A stretch of 64,000 nucleotides of DNA from Thermogemmatispora aurantia (GCF_008974285.1 NZ_BKZV01000006.1:124001-188000), one strand, 5' to 3'; shown: positions 24,826 through 34,214, counted from the stretch's first letter. Numbers and translations are program-made. The notes: generated from the sequence alone by a model not told the origin.

Positions 24826-26091
24826 ATGACATCCTTCCCTACAGATGGATCATGGCCGCAGTATACCTACATTGTGCCTGAGATCTACACCCGCGCCAGA
24901 GTGCGCCTGATTGGCCTGGGCACCTATGCACCTGCAGGAATCATCACCAATGATTTTTTTGCCTATATTTCGACCCGCCTGGGCGATCCGCGCAAGGCCG
25001 AGGATCTGGAGCGGGTGACAGGTCTCATTACCCGCCATGTGCGCGCGAGCACACTAGAGCTGTGCCGCCGGATGGCCGGTGATGAGGCACCCGGCCTGAT
25101 CGACAGTCCCGATGCCCCGCGCGATGAGTCGCTGGTCGATATGGCCGTCGTGGCAGCGCAGCGGGCCCTCGAAAGCGCCGGTCGCTCAGCTTCCGAGATC
25201 GATATGATTATTGGCGCCTCCTCCTCTGATAACGATGCTTTCCCTACGATCGCCGGGCAGGTCCAGCATCGCCTCGGCCTCAAGCCCATTCGCGCCACAA
25301 TGCTGCGTGGCGCCTGCGCCTCCCAGACCGAGGCTTTTCAGGTCTGTGCCGAGGCGCTTTCTTGTAGCACGGCGCGCCTGGTGTTGCTGGTGACGGCGGA
25401 GGGCCTGCTGCCTAATATTATGCACATTCTGGATTGGAAGACCAGCTCGCTTTTCGGCGAAGGCGCTGCGGCCTTCTTACTGGAGCGCGGCGAGGAGGGA
25501 GATGAGACCTACGCCATCAGTGGTTATGATGCAGGCCAGGCTCCAGCCCTGTTTTATCAGACGCCGCTGCGCAAGGATTCTATCGAGATGGCCGAGGTCG
25601 ATATGAAGATTCTTCAGCTCTATCGCGAAGGGAAAGGCAAAGAGCTGGCGCAGCTGCTCTCACAGAATCTGGTGGGCTATACCAAAATGAACGGCAAGGA
25701 GGTCTTCCGCGAAGCCCCGCGTGCTATGGCGGAAGCGGTCGATGCTTGCGTACGCCATGCTGGCCTCCCCTATGACGAGGTTGCCTACATTATCCCCCAT
25801 CAGGCCAACTCGCGTATCACGCGCCGCCTCGGCGAGCTGCTGATTCACGATTATGGCTGGCCGGCTTCAACAATGGAGAAGCTGGTTGATAATTTCCGCT
25901 ATTATGGCAATCTCTCGAATGCCAGCATCGCCGCAGCAATGGCCGAGCTGATCTATCATGACCAGTTAAAAGACGGCCAGTGGCTGGCGTTGCCTGCCGT
26001 TGGCGGTGGTATGCACTATGGCTGCTGGCTGGTGCGCTATCGCGCGCTGAAGAATCCTCGCGCGGTCATGAAGCCACTACAGCATCAGTAG
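24826..26091 (+). CDS. 3-oxoacyl-ACP synthase III (FabH/KASIII-like)
   Basis: 421 residues from ATG 24826. Catalytic triad of the thiolase-fold KAS III is present: Cys164 (RGACASQTEAF), His325 (IIPHQANSRI) and Asn365 (GNLSNAS). GEGAAAFLLE and the C-terminal GGGMHYGCWLV also fit. The protein is about 100 residues longer than typical FabH; the extra length lies in a segment about 70-100 (SLDLCRRM-type helix) and 235-300 (KDSIEMAEVDMKILQLYREG), plus an N-terminal 30. This suggests a KASIII branch with a different acyl substrate (HMG-CoA synthase-like, OleA or natural-product starter). No acyl carrier or other fab gene adjoins it. Confidence 0.85.
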   Translation: MTSFPTDGSWPQYTYIVPEIYTRARVRLIGLGTYAPAGIITNDFFAYISTRLGDPRKAEDLERVTGLITRHVRASTLELCRRMAGDEAPGLIDSPDAPRDESLVDMAVVAAQRALESAGRSASEIDMIIGASSSDNDAFPTIAGQVQHRLGLKPIRATMLRGACASQTEAFQVCAEALSCSTARLVLLVTAEGLLPNIMHILDWKTSSLFGEGAAAFLLERGEEGDETYAISGYDAGQAPALFYQTPLRKDSIEMAEVDMKILQLYREGKGKELAQLLSQNLVGYTKMNGKEVFREAPRAMAEAVDACVRHAGLPYDEVAYIIPHQANSRITRRLGELLIHDYGWPASTMEKLVDNFRYYGNLSNASIAAAMAELIYHDQLKDGQWLALPAVGGGMHYGCWLVRYRALKNPRAVMKPLQHQ

Positions 26092-26383
26092 CCTCGCCGC
26101 GCCGAATTGAGTAAGTAGGAAGAAAAATGCTCCTCGATGGCGAGACGGGGCGGTCTGCTGGGTCCGCGGTAGCTGATCGGCGCCCTCCGTCCCGCTTCCT
26201 GCTGCTGCTTCTGTTCTTGGGCCCTCTGTGGGCGCCTCTGTCCTGACTTTGCTGCCTGGCAGGATGGCTGGCTTCTGCCTTCTGCTGCGGCAACCTGGCG
26301 AGGTAAGAACCTGGCCAGAGCCAGGGAAAACAGCGATTAGCTTGATTGGCGCTGAGAGAGATAAAGGCGGCGGTGTATGCGAG

Positions 26384-27271
26384 TCAGGTCAGCATGCGCT
26401 CGTAGGTGACGTAGGGACTGTCGGCGAGTTGGTATTCGGCCCCGGCGAAGGTATCGCGTACCATCAGCAGGTCGGGAACGTGAGCGCGCACTGCCTCCAG
26501 GTTACGCTGCGCCGTCAGATGACGCAGGAGATAGGCGAGCTGGCCGATGGTGTCGGCAGTCGTACCGTCAATATAGCCAATGAACAAGTATTTACCGTGG
26601 CGTCCCTCGCGCTGCTCAATCATCATCAGCCCATCAAGGCGTTCCCAACGGCGCAAGAGATAGATCTCGCCAGCGTTGATCTTCGCCTTCAGCAAGCGAT
26701 CGCTAATACTATAGGCGATAAACCCTGAGTAGTAGAGGCCACCAGTCAAAGGGAAGATATTCGAGACATTGAGGTAGTCAATGATCTCCTCCAGGTCCTC
26801 GACTCGTGCCGGCTCTGGTCGGGGGAGAGAGGCCAGGCGCTGTGGCAGTTCTGGCAAAGGTGGAGCCTGAAAAGGGAAAAAGCTACCGACCTCATGCATA
26901 CGACTTTTCCTGGCCAGAGCGATGGCGGCGCTGTTGCTGGCCTCGGTAAGCAGGCGTACCGTCCTTGCTCCCAGGCGCATAGCCTCAGCCAGCGCGGCCT
27001 GATGCAAAGCGGTCGCGACTCCCTGACGGCGATAGGACGGGTCAACGCGTAGACCTTCCAGCCAGGCTTCGTACTCATTGAGCATGCGCAAATGGAGTAG
27101 ACCTACGGCTCGCCCGTCACTGGCGGCCACCAATAGCCTCCCTTGCTGGTCCCCTAGCCAGGCATCCCAGGCCTCGGCAATGTAGTCCCCCCACTCCCAG
27201 GTATGAGCGCAAAAAGCGAGCACCGTCTCACGATCCTCTGGACGCGCAGAACGTACCTCGAACGTTGCCAT
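26384..27271 (-). CDS. GNAT family N-acetyltransferase
   Basis: 295 residues from ATG 27271, AAGGAGAG upstream. Residues 1-150 are a GNAT domain: VRSARPEDRETVLAFC, LEGLRVDPSYRRQGVATALHQAAL (acetyl-CoA loop R-x-x-G-x-A), VRLLTEASNSAAIALARKSRM. The C-terminal half (150-295) looks like a second, diverged GNAT-like or regulatory half. Substrate unknown. Leftward single-gene unit; about 290 bases without features separate it from the FabH-like gene. Confidence 0.82.
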   Translation of the reverse strand: MATFEVRSARPEDRETVLAFCAHTWEWGDYIAEAWDAWLGDQQGRLLVAASDGRAVGLLHLRMLNEYEAWLEGLRVDPSYRRQGVATALHQAALAEAMRLGARTVRLLTEASNSAAIALARKSRMHEVGSFFPFQAPPLPELPQRLASLPRPEPARVEDLEEIIDYLNVSNIFPLTGGLYYSGFIAYSISDRLLKAKINAGEIYLLRRWERLDGLMMIEQREGRHGKYLFIGYIDGTTADTIGQLAYLLRHLTAQRNLEAVRAHVPDLLMVRDTFAGAEYQLADSPYVTYERMLT

Positions 27272-27418
27272 CCTGCTTGCTCTCCTTCCCCTCTTCAAGC
27301 CAGGGTAGTGCCTGCCTGCTCACTGGCTGCGGTTCTCCATCAGATATAATACAACAAAGAGGCGACTCGCCTGGGATGCGAGCCCCTCCACTCGCTCAAG
27401 AGGAGAAAGCAGGTCAGG

Positions 27419-28285
27419 ATGGCGGAGCGCCCTTCTTGGACTAGACAGCAGGGGGAAGTGCGTCAGGCGATCAAAAGGAGCAAAAAAGAAAATCCTGTGC
27501 AGGAAATGCAGCGAGAGATTCAGAGAGAGCAACTCCCCTGGTATCGGGCATTACATCGAGGTCAGCTCTTGTTGGCTCTCTACGCACTGCTGCTCGGTCT
27601 GTTCGCGCTACTGGCCTGGTGGGTTCATGTTCACCCGGTACTGACCATTGACGTGGCTATTACGCGCGAATTCCAGGAGGAGCAGAGTCCCTGGCTACGC
27701 ACGCTGATGCTGGCAATCAGCTTCATCGGCAGTGTGCCATTGCTGGCGGCGGGGCTGGTGTTGGCCACGGCCATTCTGCTCTGGCTCGGACGCCTGCGCC
27801 TGGAAGCCTTGATTCTGCTTGGTAACTGTCTGAGCAGCGAGCTACTCAATCATACAGTCAAGCTGCTGGTAGCGCGTCCGCGTCCCTCGCCCACGCTGGT
27901 TGAGGTTTGGCAAGCGGCCAGAGGAGCCAGCTTTCCAAGCGGGCACGTCATGGCCTATGTGGCCTACTGGGGTTTGCTGTTCTCCTATGGCCTCATTCTC
28001 TTCCAAGGCCGGAGTTGGTGGCGTATCCTTCTTCTGCTCCTCTCAGGCTTTTTCATTGTTATGGTAGGGCCATCGCGTATCTATCTTGGAGACCATTGGG
28101 CCAGCGATGTCCTCGGTGGCTATCTCCTTGGCGGCGTCTGGCTGAGCCTCTGGCTGCTCCTCTACCTCCGCCTGCGGGGGCGTGGCCTGCTGGCCCCGGT
28201 CACCTTGCGCGAGAAGCCCGTGTCGCCAGAAGAGAGGGAGGAGTCTGGTTCTTCGGCTTCCTGGAGCGGTCGGGATCAATCTTGA
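27419..28285 (+). CDS. PAP2 family lipid phosphatase
   Basis: 288 residues from ATG 27419. Six membrane segments and the three acid phosphatase motifs: KLLVARPRP (C1), SFPSGHVMAY (C2) and SRIYLGDHWASDVLGG (C3). The active site lies on the extracytoplasmic side; substrates are usually undecaprenyl pyrophosphate, phosphatidate or phosphatidylglycerophosphate. A 45-residue charged cytoplasmic N terminus and a basic tail flank it. TATAAT at 27345-27350 lies 70 bases upstream. The next gene, a thioesterase, has its own candidate promoter. Confidence 0.9.
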   Translation: MAERPSWTRQQGEVRQAIKRSKKENPVQEMQREIQREQLPWYRALHRGQLLLALYALLLGLFALLAWWVHVHPVLTIDVAITREFQEEQSPWLRTLMLAISFIGSVPLLAAGLVLATAILLWLGRLRLEALILLGNCLSSELLNHTVKLLVARPRPSPTLVEVWQAARGASFPSGHVMAYVAYWGLLFSYGLILFQGRSWWRILLLLLSGFFIVMVGPSRIYLGDHWASDVLGGYLLGGVWLSLWLLLYLRLRGRGLLAPVTLREKPVSPEEREESGSSASWSGRDQS

Positions 28286-28361
28286 GGGAAAGGCGTGGAG
28301 AAGGCTGTTGGAAGTGCGTGGGCGGGGGCCAATGCCAGATTTAAGGCGGTTGGTGGAGCGC

Positions 28362-28391
28362 TTGCCTCTGATCGCCGGGCTGTGATACACT
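28362..28391 (+). promoter_or_regulatory. Candidate promoter of thioesterase gene
   Basis: TTGCCT at 28362-28367, 18-base spacer, TACACT at 28386-28391 with TGA before it (extended -10). Confidence 0.35.
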
Positions 28392-28540
28392 CAGCCCAGG
28401 CCGGTGGTGTGGAGGGCGAAAGAGAGCCTTCCCGGCAAGTTCTGCCTGGGCCTGCAGCAGGCAGGCCAGGGACTCCCCGTTCAAGCTCCACCGCTCCACC
28501 GGCGAAAATTCTCCACGGAAGGACGCCCTCTGCTCGTTCT

Positions 28541-29026
28541 ATGAAGCTCAACGACGATACTGACTATCAGCGTTGTTTTGTCTGTGGCCAGCGCAACCCC
28601 TACGGGCTGCAGCTGGTTTTTCGTCGTGAAGACCAGAGCATCGTCGCCGATTTTCAGCCGCGCGAGGAGCACCAGGGTTTTCCTGGCGTCATTCACGGCG
28701 GCATTGTGGCTTCCGTCCTGGACGAGACCTTGGGACGGGCCTCGCTGCTCGCTCAGCAGCCTCAGTGGACCATGACGGGCAAGCTGGAAGTGCGCTATCG
28801 GCGTTACGTCCCTTATGGGCCATTATTGCGAGTGCGCGCCTGGCTGCTCAAAGAGCGGCGCACGATGCTGCAGGCTCAGGGGGTGCTGACGCTGGCCAGC
28901 GACGAAAGCACGCCGCTGGCAGAGGCGCAGGGCATCTTTTTACCGCTGCCAGAAGCCTTTGTCGACACACTCATGCGCGACTATCCAGGGCTACGGCAGT
29001 TCTTCACTGGAGAGCTAGAGGAATGA
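28541..29026 (+). CDS. PaaI/hotdog-fold acyl-CoA thioesterase
   Basis: 161 residues from ATG 28541. Hotdog thioesterase features: NPYGLQLVFRRE, EHQGFPGVIHGGIVASVLDE (helix plus HGG motif, catalytic region), GKLEVRYRRYVPYGPLLRVRA and a C-terminal AEAQGIFLPLP. The N-terminal RCFVCGQRNP with CxxC is common in the 4HBT/PaaI branch. It would hydrolyse acyl-CoA thioesters; specific substrate unknown. The ribosome-binding site is weak (AAGGAC far upstream), but there is no better start. Confidence 0.85.
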   Translation: MKLNDDTDYQRCFVCGQRNPYGLQLVFRREDQSIVADFQPREEHQGFPGVIHGGIVASVLDETLGRASLLAQQPQWTMTGKLEVRYRRYVPYGPLLRVRAWLLKERRTMLQAQGVLTLASDESTPLAEAQGIFLPLPEAFVDTLMRDYPGLRQFFTGELEE

Positions 29027-29144
29027 GCGCTGAGCGAGGCGCTAGCCAGAGCCTGGCGTGCTGTCAGCTTCGCGGTGGGAGAGAGCACTCAGTCAAAGAG
29101 TGTCATCGGAGCAGCCAGCGAGCCTGATAATTGGTCCAACAGGG

Positions 29145-29174
29145 GGAGGCAGGCCCGCTGTGCTGCCCGCCTCC
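29145..29174. terminator. Hairpin between convergent thioesterase and ftsH
   Basis: GGAGGCAGGC (29145-29154) and GCCCGCCTCC (29165-29174) pair with one mismatch around a 10-base loop. No U tract. Confidence 0.45.
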
Positions 29175-29298
29175 TGGTAGCCTGGCGAAGGAGCGAGCCG
29201 GGCGTCGACCTCCCACTTGCGAAGAAGGCAGTCTCCTTACGGCTAAGGCGCTCTGGCTTGGCTAGAGCCGAAGGGAGAGAAGCCGGCCCGGCGCTTTC

Positions 29299-31449
29299 TC
29301 ATAAGAGACGGCTATCGTTACCAGGCGCAGCGGAGGCAGGCGGCTCCGACTCGTTGCGGCTTGTGCCAACCTCGGGAGGAACCGGCGCTGAGGTCGGCTC
29401 CGGTGGAGCGATCACCTGGGGGGTACCCAGAGGAGCCCGCTCGTCGGGGGCCGCTGTGGCGCCAGTCTCGGCCAGAATAGCGCGCAGCTGCTCGCCGTCG
29501 AGCGTCTCGTGGCGGCGCAGCTCCTCCGCGATGCGGTCGAGCGTGCGGCGATGGCTGGTTAGCAGATCGATTGCCTGCTGGTAGCAAGAGCGCACGATGC
29601 GCTCAACCTCTTCATCGATCAGCTGGGCAGTCTCCTCGCTATAGTCGTAGGGCTGGCCGACCTCCATTTCGGAGACGCCCGAGAAGGGGCTGGGGCGCTC
29701 GCTGTAGGAAATCGTTCCCAGGCGTTCGCTCATACCCCAGCGCGTCACCATCTGGCGAGCGAGGGCCGTCGCCTTCATCAGGTCGCTTTGGGCGCCTGTT
29801 GTAATAGTGCCGAAGACGACTCGCTCAGCGGCCTGGCCCCCGAGAGCGTAGGTGATCTGCGCCAGCAGATACTCCTTTGGATAGTTATAGCGATCATCCA
29901 GGGGAGTTGACATCGTCACACCCAAGGCCTGGCCGCGCGGCACGATGGTCACCTTCGTGACCGGATCGGAGTGAGGTGTGAGCAGGCCCACCAGAGCATG
30001 ACCACCCTCATGGTAGGCCGTCACGCGCAAGTCTTCCTCGTTGAGCACCAGCGGGCGCTCGGCGCCCAGCAGGATCTTGTCAAGGGCATCTTCGAAGCAG
30101 CGGCGATCGATGTAGTCGAGGTTGCGACGAGCCGCCAGCAGGGCCGCCTCATTCGCCAGATTGGCCAGGTCAGCGCCCACCATGCCCGGCGTCGCCCGCG
30201 CAATTGCCTCCAGGTCCACATCCGGGGCCAGCGGCAGATTGCGCGTATGGATACGCAGGATAGCCAGGCGTCCGCTCCAATCAGGGCGGTCCACCGTCAC
30301 GCGGCGGTCGAAGCGACCGGGGCGCAGCAGGGCCTGGTCCAGACCGTCGGGGCGGTTGGTTGCCGCCAGAACCACCACCGCCTGATGCGACTCGAAGCCA
30401 TCCATCTCAACCAGCAGCTGGTTCAGCGTCTGCTCGCGCTCCTCATTGGTATTGATGCTGGCGCCGCGCTGGCGTCCGACGGCGTCGATCTCATCGATAA
30501 AGATAATGCTGGGGGCGGCTTTCTTAGCCTGATCGAAGAGATCACGCACGCGGCTGGCGCCCACGCCCACCAGGACCTCGACGAACTCGGAGCCGGACAT
30601 CGAGAAGAAGGGGACGCCGGCCTCGCCGGCCACGGCCCGCGCCAGCAAGGTCTTACCGGTGCCTGGAGGACCAACCAGGAGGATACCGCGGGGGATCTTG
30701 CCGCCCAGGCGCTGGAACTTCTGGGGCGTCTTCAGAAACTCGACGACCTCCTGCAGCTCGTACTTAGCCTCATCGACGCCGGCCACATCGGCGAAGGTCG
30801 TGCTGGGCCGGTCCTCCAGGATCAGGCGCGCGCGGCTGCGACCAAAGTTAAAAATGCCCTGCTGCCCCTGGGTAGCTCGACGAGTAACAAAGAAAAACAA
30901 TCCCAGCAGGAAAGCCCAGGGAAGCACCGTTATCAGCAAGTTAATCCAAAAGCTGTTGTCCGGCGGGGCCTGATTAATCACAGTCACGCCTTTGGACAGC
31001 AGCAGCGGGATCAGCTGCGGATCGGTCTGTGGCTGTGGCAATTGGTAGACGTGGTACTGTTGATGGCCGTCCACCGGCTGGCGGAAATCGCCGACGATGT
31101 CTGTCTGCCCAATAAAGGTCGCCGTCTTGATGTTGCCGGCGTTGATCTCCTGATAGAACTGAGTATATGTCAACTCCTCCCGTTGAGGGGAAGAACTGCT
31201 ATTGGCGTTACTGATATAACTATATAAGTACAACCCCAGTACCAGCAGTACTACCAGCAGCAGCCAGAAATTCAGGTTTGAGGAACGCGGCGGCTGCCCA
31301 GAGGGGCCGCGCGACTGGTTAGGCGATGACTGCTGTCGCTGCGACTGGCGCGGCGGCACTGGTAGCAACGGGGGCGGCGGCGTATTGTTATTTTGATGGT
31401 TGCTTTGCTGTTGCGCGTGGTACAGACCAGATAATGGCTCTTTTTCCAT
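29299..31449 (-). CDS. ftsH: ATP-dependent zinc metalloprotease FtsH
   Basis: 716 residues from ATG 31449. Two TM helices (about 60-80 and 170-190) flank a periplasmic-side domain of about 90 residues. AAA+ module: Walker A GPPGTGKT (about 261-268), Walker B IIFIDEIDAVGRQRG, SRH around NRPDGLDQALLRPGRFDR. Zinc protease site HEGGHA near 478 (usually HEAGHA) with downstream helical region. FtsH degrades misfolded membrane proteins and sigma/LpxC-type regulators as a hexamer. It is about 70 residues longer than usual: a Pro/Gln/Asn-rich cytoplasmic N terminus (residues 1-55) and a Pro-rich tail. A leftward TATAAT (complement of 31557-31562) is the likely promoter. Confidence 0.95.
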   Translation of the reverse strand: MEKEPLSGLYHAQQQSNHQNNNTPPPPLLPVPPRQSQRQQSSPNQSRGPSGQPPRSSNLNFWLLLVVLLVLGLYLYSYISNANSSSSPQREELTYTQFYQEINAGNIKTATFIGQTDIVGDFRQPVDGHQQYHVYQLPQPQTDPQLIPLLLSKGVTVINQAPPDNSFWINLLITVLPWAFLLGLFFFVTRRATQGQQGIFNFGRSRARLILEDRPSTTFADVAGVDEAKYELQEVVEFLKTPQKFQRLGGKIPRGILLVGPPGTGKTLLARAVAGEAGVPFFSMSGSEFVEVLVGVGASRVRDLFDQAKKAAPSIIFIDEIDAVGRQRGASINTNEEREQTLNQLLVEMDGFESHQAVVVLAATNRPDGLDQALLRPGRFDRRVTVDRPDWSGRLAILRIHTRNLPLAPDVDLEAIARATPGMVGADLANLANEAALLAARRNLDYIDRRCFEDALDKILLGAERPLVLNEEDLRVTAYHEGGHALVGLLTPHSDPVTKVTIVPRGQALGVTMSTPLDDRYNYPKEYLLAQITYALGGQAAERVVFGTITTGAQSDLMKATALARQMVTRWGMSERLGTISYSERPSPFSGVSEMEVGQPYDYSEETAQLIDEEVERIVRSCYQQAIDLLTSHRRTLDRIAEELRRHETLDGEQLRAILAETGATAAPDERAPLGTPQVIAPPEPTSAPVPPEVGTSRNESEPPASAAPGNDSRLL

Positions 31450-31892
31450 TGCGAGACGTTCCTGTTTTCTGGTTGCGCCGTCTTTGGCTGAGAGCGGCGT
31501 CTACCCCGCTCCCTGGCACTGGCGTGACGCTTTCAGGTGCTCCCTATAACTATCCTATTATATCCCACACGAGGGGAAATTGCACACTGGCAAGAGAGGC
31601 GCAGCGCGCGGGAGAGTGACCAGTCCAGTCCAGTCTGCCAGGCAGATCGGTAGTTGCCAGGCTGCCCAGCTGCTGGAGATCCGCATCGCTGGTCTGACTC
31701 CCTTTCCGTCGTTTCAAAAGATATTTACGAACGAGTCTCGGTAGAGGTGCAAGCGAAGGTGACCTTCTGTCCCCCAAGCGGCTGGCTGGGGGCTTGCTCT
31801 GCCAGGACGAGGCGGTCTACAATCAAGAGGCAGGTGCTGGCCTACTCGTGCCAACTAAAACCATCAAGGGAGATCACCGGGGGGCATGGCCG
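31450..31892. other. Divergent intergenic region ftsH / arsN2-like gene
   Basis: 443 bases. A leftward -10 for ftsH is at 31557-31562. No rightward promoter box or ArsR-type operator is evident, and no ArsR gene is present. Confidence 0.4.
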
Positions 31893-32348
31893 ATGACTAC
31901 AGATGAATCTACAGCTGTGCAGATCGCTCCTGCCACTGGCGAGCAGCTGACAATTATACAACATTTCTTGCGTGAAAGCCATCTCCCACTTGCTGGCCTG
32001 GAACGCGACCTGTGGCGGGCCTGGCTGGCCTGGAAAGATGGAACGCCGATCGCCTGCGCCGGTCTGGAGCGCTATGGCGAGCGAGCCTTGCTGCGCTCAG
32101 TAGCAGTAGCTCCTCCCTGGCGCCGGCAAGGGATTGGCAGTCTGCTTGTCCAAGCGGTAGTGCGAGAAGCGCAGTCGCTAGCTATCCGAGAGATCTATCT
32201 CTTGACCGAAGGAGCCGAGTCCTTCTTTGAGCGGCTGGGCTTCCGGCCCATCGCTCGTGACGACGTACCAGAGGCCCTGCACGCCTCAGCAGAGTGGAGG
32301 GGGGCCTGTCCTCAGACGGCCACCGTCATGGTACTACGCGGAGGCTGA
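31893..32348 (+). CDS. arsN2: GNAT acetyltransferase, ArsN2-like
   Basis: 151 residues from ATG 31893. GNAT fold: LRESHLPLAGLERDLWRAWLAW, then ALLRSVAVAPPWRRQGIGSLLVQAVVREAQ (acetyl-CoA loop), then EIYLLTEGAESFFERLGFRP, DVPEAL and CPQTATVMVL. The same order, including the late SxxCPxxAxxM, is the signature of ArsN2, the acetyltransferase of arsenic-resistance operons. The two genes downstream (SigZ-like sigma factor and ArsM) support this. ArsN acetylates arsinothricin-type or methylated arsenicals; substrate here is inferred. Start lacks a good ribosome-binding site. Confidence 0.7.
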   Translation: MTTDESTAVQIAPATGEQLTIIQHFLRESHLPLAGLERDLWRAWLAWKDGTPIACAGLERYGERALLRSVAVAPPWRRQGIGSLLVQAVVREAQSLAIREIYLLTEGAESFFERLGFRPIARDDVPEALHASAEWRGACPQTATVMVLRGG

Positions 32349-32514
32349 TCTCAAGCCCTCGCAGCCCGTCTTGCGGCTCTGGAGCAGCAGGCTGAGAACA
32401 CTGTACGGACGCAGACCGATCCCCCGCCTGCGCTTGAGGAGAAGAGGCTCTGCGTCCTTTCAGGCGAAGCCGCGTCTTCTAAAAGAAAAGTCTGTGCACG
32501 AGGAGGCCACACCG

Positions 32515-33165
32515 ATGTCCAGCGTGACTGAACGAGCCTGGGTTGCCTTACATGAGCCGCTGCGTCTCTTTATACGTCGTCGACTGCCTGACGAAGAGAG
32601 CGTAGACGACCTCTTACAAGAAATTTTTCTACGTATTCACCAACACTCTCAAGAGCTGCGTTCCGATGAGAAACTAGAGCACTGGGCCTATCGCATCGCC
32701 CGTCATCTGGTCTGCGATTACTACCGTCGGCGTCGCAACCTTCTATCACTGGAGGATCAGCCTCAGAGCCAGGCGGCCACGAGCGAGGTTCTGCTGCATT
32801 CTGAGCAAGAGCAAGCCAGCGAGGTCGCGCGGGCAGCCATCAAGCGATCCTTGCAGGAGCTAATCCACTGCCTGCCTGCACCCTATCGCGAAGCATTGAT
32901 CCTTACCGAGTATGAGGGACTCTCACAGCGCGAACTGGCCCGCCGCCTGGGACTCTCCTTCTCTGGGGCCAAATCGCGCGTCCAACGGGCGCGTGAGCGG
33001 CTCCGCCAGCTTCTACGGGCCTGCTGCCAGTTTGAATTTGATCGCCTGGGGCGAGTCATTGGCTACCAACCACTGACCTCCTGTTGCCTGGGACCCGAGG
33101 AAAGCGAGCAAGGTGGCAGCGCTTGCCTCGATGAGAGTACCTGTGCTGCAAGCTCCGGTCGCTAA
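32515..33165 (+). CDS. SigZ-type RNA polymerase sigma factor
   Basis: 216 residues from ATG 32515, GAGGAGG upstream. Region 2: ESVDDLLQEIFLRIHQH and YRIARHLVCDYYRRR. Region 4: LPAPYREALILTEYEGLSQRELARRLGLSFSGAKSRVQRARERLRQLL, a complete HTH. After this a C-terminal extension with CCQFEFDRLGRVIGYQP is the hallmark of the SigZ group, and further cysteines (CC, C, C) follow that could bind a metal or metalloid. Located between arsN2-like and arsM genes, it may link arsenic sensing to transcription. No anti-sigma gene adjacent. Confidence 0.85.
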   Translation: MSSVTERAWVALHEPLRLFIRRRLPDEESVDDLLQEIFLRIHQHSQELRSDEKLEHWAYRIARHLVCDYYRRRRNLLSLEDQPQSQAATSEVLLHSEQEQASEVARAAIKRSLQELIHCLPAPYREALILTEYEGLSQRELARRLGLSFSGAKSRVQRARERLRQLLRACCQFEFDRLGRVIGYQPLTSCCLGPEESEQGGSACLDESTCAASSGR

Positions 33166-33314
33166 CTTCTCTGCTATCTCCTCACCTGGGTCACCTTACC
33201 GCCTGGCTGGCTGCGTCCTTTTCGCCGGAAGGGCGTCTTCTCTTCCAGACAAAGAAAAAGCTGCGCTGGTCCAGCGCCAGCCGGCCAACCAGTCAGAAGG
33301 AGGAAAGCCCCGTC

Positions 33315-34109
33315 ATGGCAGATATGCCTTTTAAATCAGAAGAAGATCTACGATCATTCGTTCAGCGTTACTATCAAGTAAACGTATTGAATGCTGCGGT
33401 TGCTTGCTGCTGTGAAGATCGAAAGCAGGTGCCCAGCCAGTGTGACTGCTATGCTCCTGAGCGACTCAAGGATCTGCCCGCAGAGCTGCTGGCCAGTGCC
33501 TGCTGCTGCGGTAATCCTCTCAAGCAGGCCGAGCTGAAACCCGGGGAAAGCCTGCTCGACCTGGGCTGCGGCACGGGGCTTGATCTGCTGCTGGCTGCTC
33601 CGCAGCTACAGCCTGGAGGAGTAGCCTACGGTGTTGACATGAACGAGGTTGCGCTGGAGCGGGCCGAACAGTATCGGCGCCAGCTCGGCCTGGAAAACGT
33701 GCGCTTCCTACAGGGGGTCATCGAAGCCATCCCTCTACCCTCGGAAAGCATCGACGTCATCATCTCCAACTGTGTCATCAACCTGGTGCCTGACAAAGGG
33801 CGTGTCCTGCGCGAAGCCTACCGCCTTCTCAAGCCAGGCGGTAGATTGATCCTGGCCGATACAGTCCTTGAAGGCGAGCCGCCGGCCAGGCTCCAGCGCG
33901 AACCGTGGGCCTGGGCAGCCTGCCTGACCGGCGCCATCAGCGCGGAGACCTACCGTGAGCTGCTAACGGCCATTGGCTTCCACGCAGTTGTTGTCGAGCT
34001 GGCTGCAAGAGACTGGGACTGGCCGCCATTTGTCAATCAGGAAGAGCGCCATCGCCTTGAGGGCCGCTGGCTCAGCGCCTGCATTCGTGCACGCAGGCCG
34101 TCAGCTTAG
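33315..34109 (+). CDS. arsM: Arsenite methyltransferase (ArsM-like)
   Basis: 264 residues, ATG 33315, with AAGGAGGAAAG upstream. SAM-binding motif I LLDLGCGTGLDLLLAA follows an N-terminal cysteine-rich region (AACCCE, SQCDCY, SACCCGNPL), and ISNCVINLVPDK carries the conserved Cys of the ArsM active site. LKPGGRLILADTV is the post-motif strand. ArsM methylates As(III) to mono-, di- and trimethyl arsenicals using SAM. The number of N-terminal Cys is higher than in most ArsM. Together with arsN2 and the SigZ-like gene it makes a compact arsenic-transformation cluster. Confidence 0.88.
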   Translation: MADMPFKSEEDLRSFVQRYYQVNVLNAAVACCCEDRKQVPSQCDCYAPERLKDLPAELLASACCCGNPLKQAELKPGESLLDLGCGTGLDLLLAAPQLQPGGVAYGVDMNEVALERAEQYRRQLGLENVRFLQGVIEAIPLPSESIDVIISNCVINLVPDKGRVLREAYRLLKPGGRLILADTVLEGEPPARLQREPWAWAACLTGAISAETYRELLTAIGFHAVVVELAARDWDWPPFVNQEERHRLEGRWLSACIRARRPSA

Positions 34110-34214
34110 CCTGGGCTGCCTTTCAGCGGCAACGCAAGCCAGAGCAGAGCCAGGCAGGAGTGCAGCCAGCAGCCCGGCAGCAGTGGCAAGCAAGCGGCAG
34201 CTGTGCACAGGAGG

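Noticed and set aside
29971..31227. 418-codon rightward open frame
   Set aside because: Antisense shadow of ftsH.
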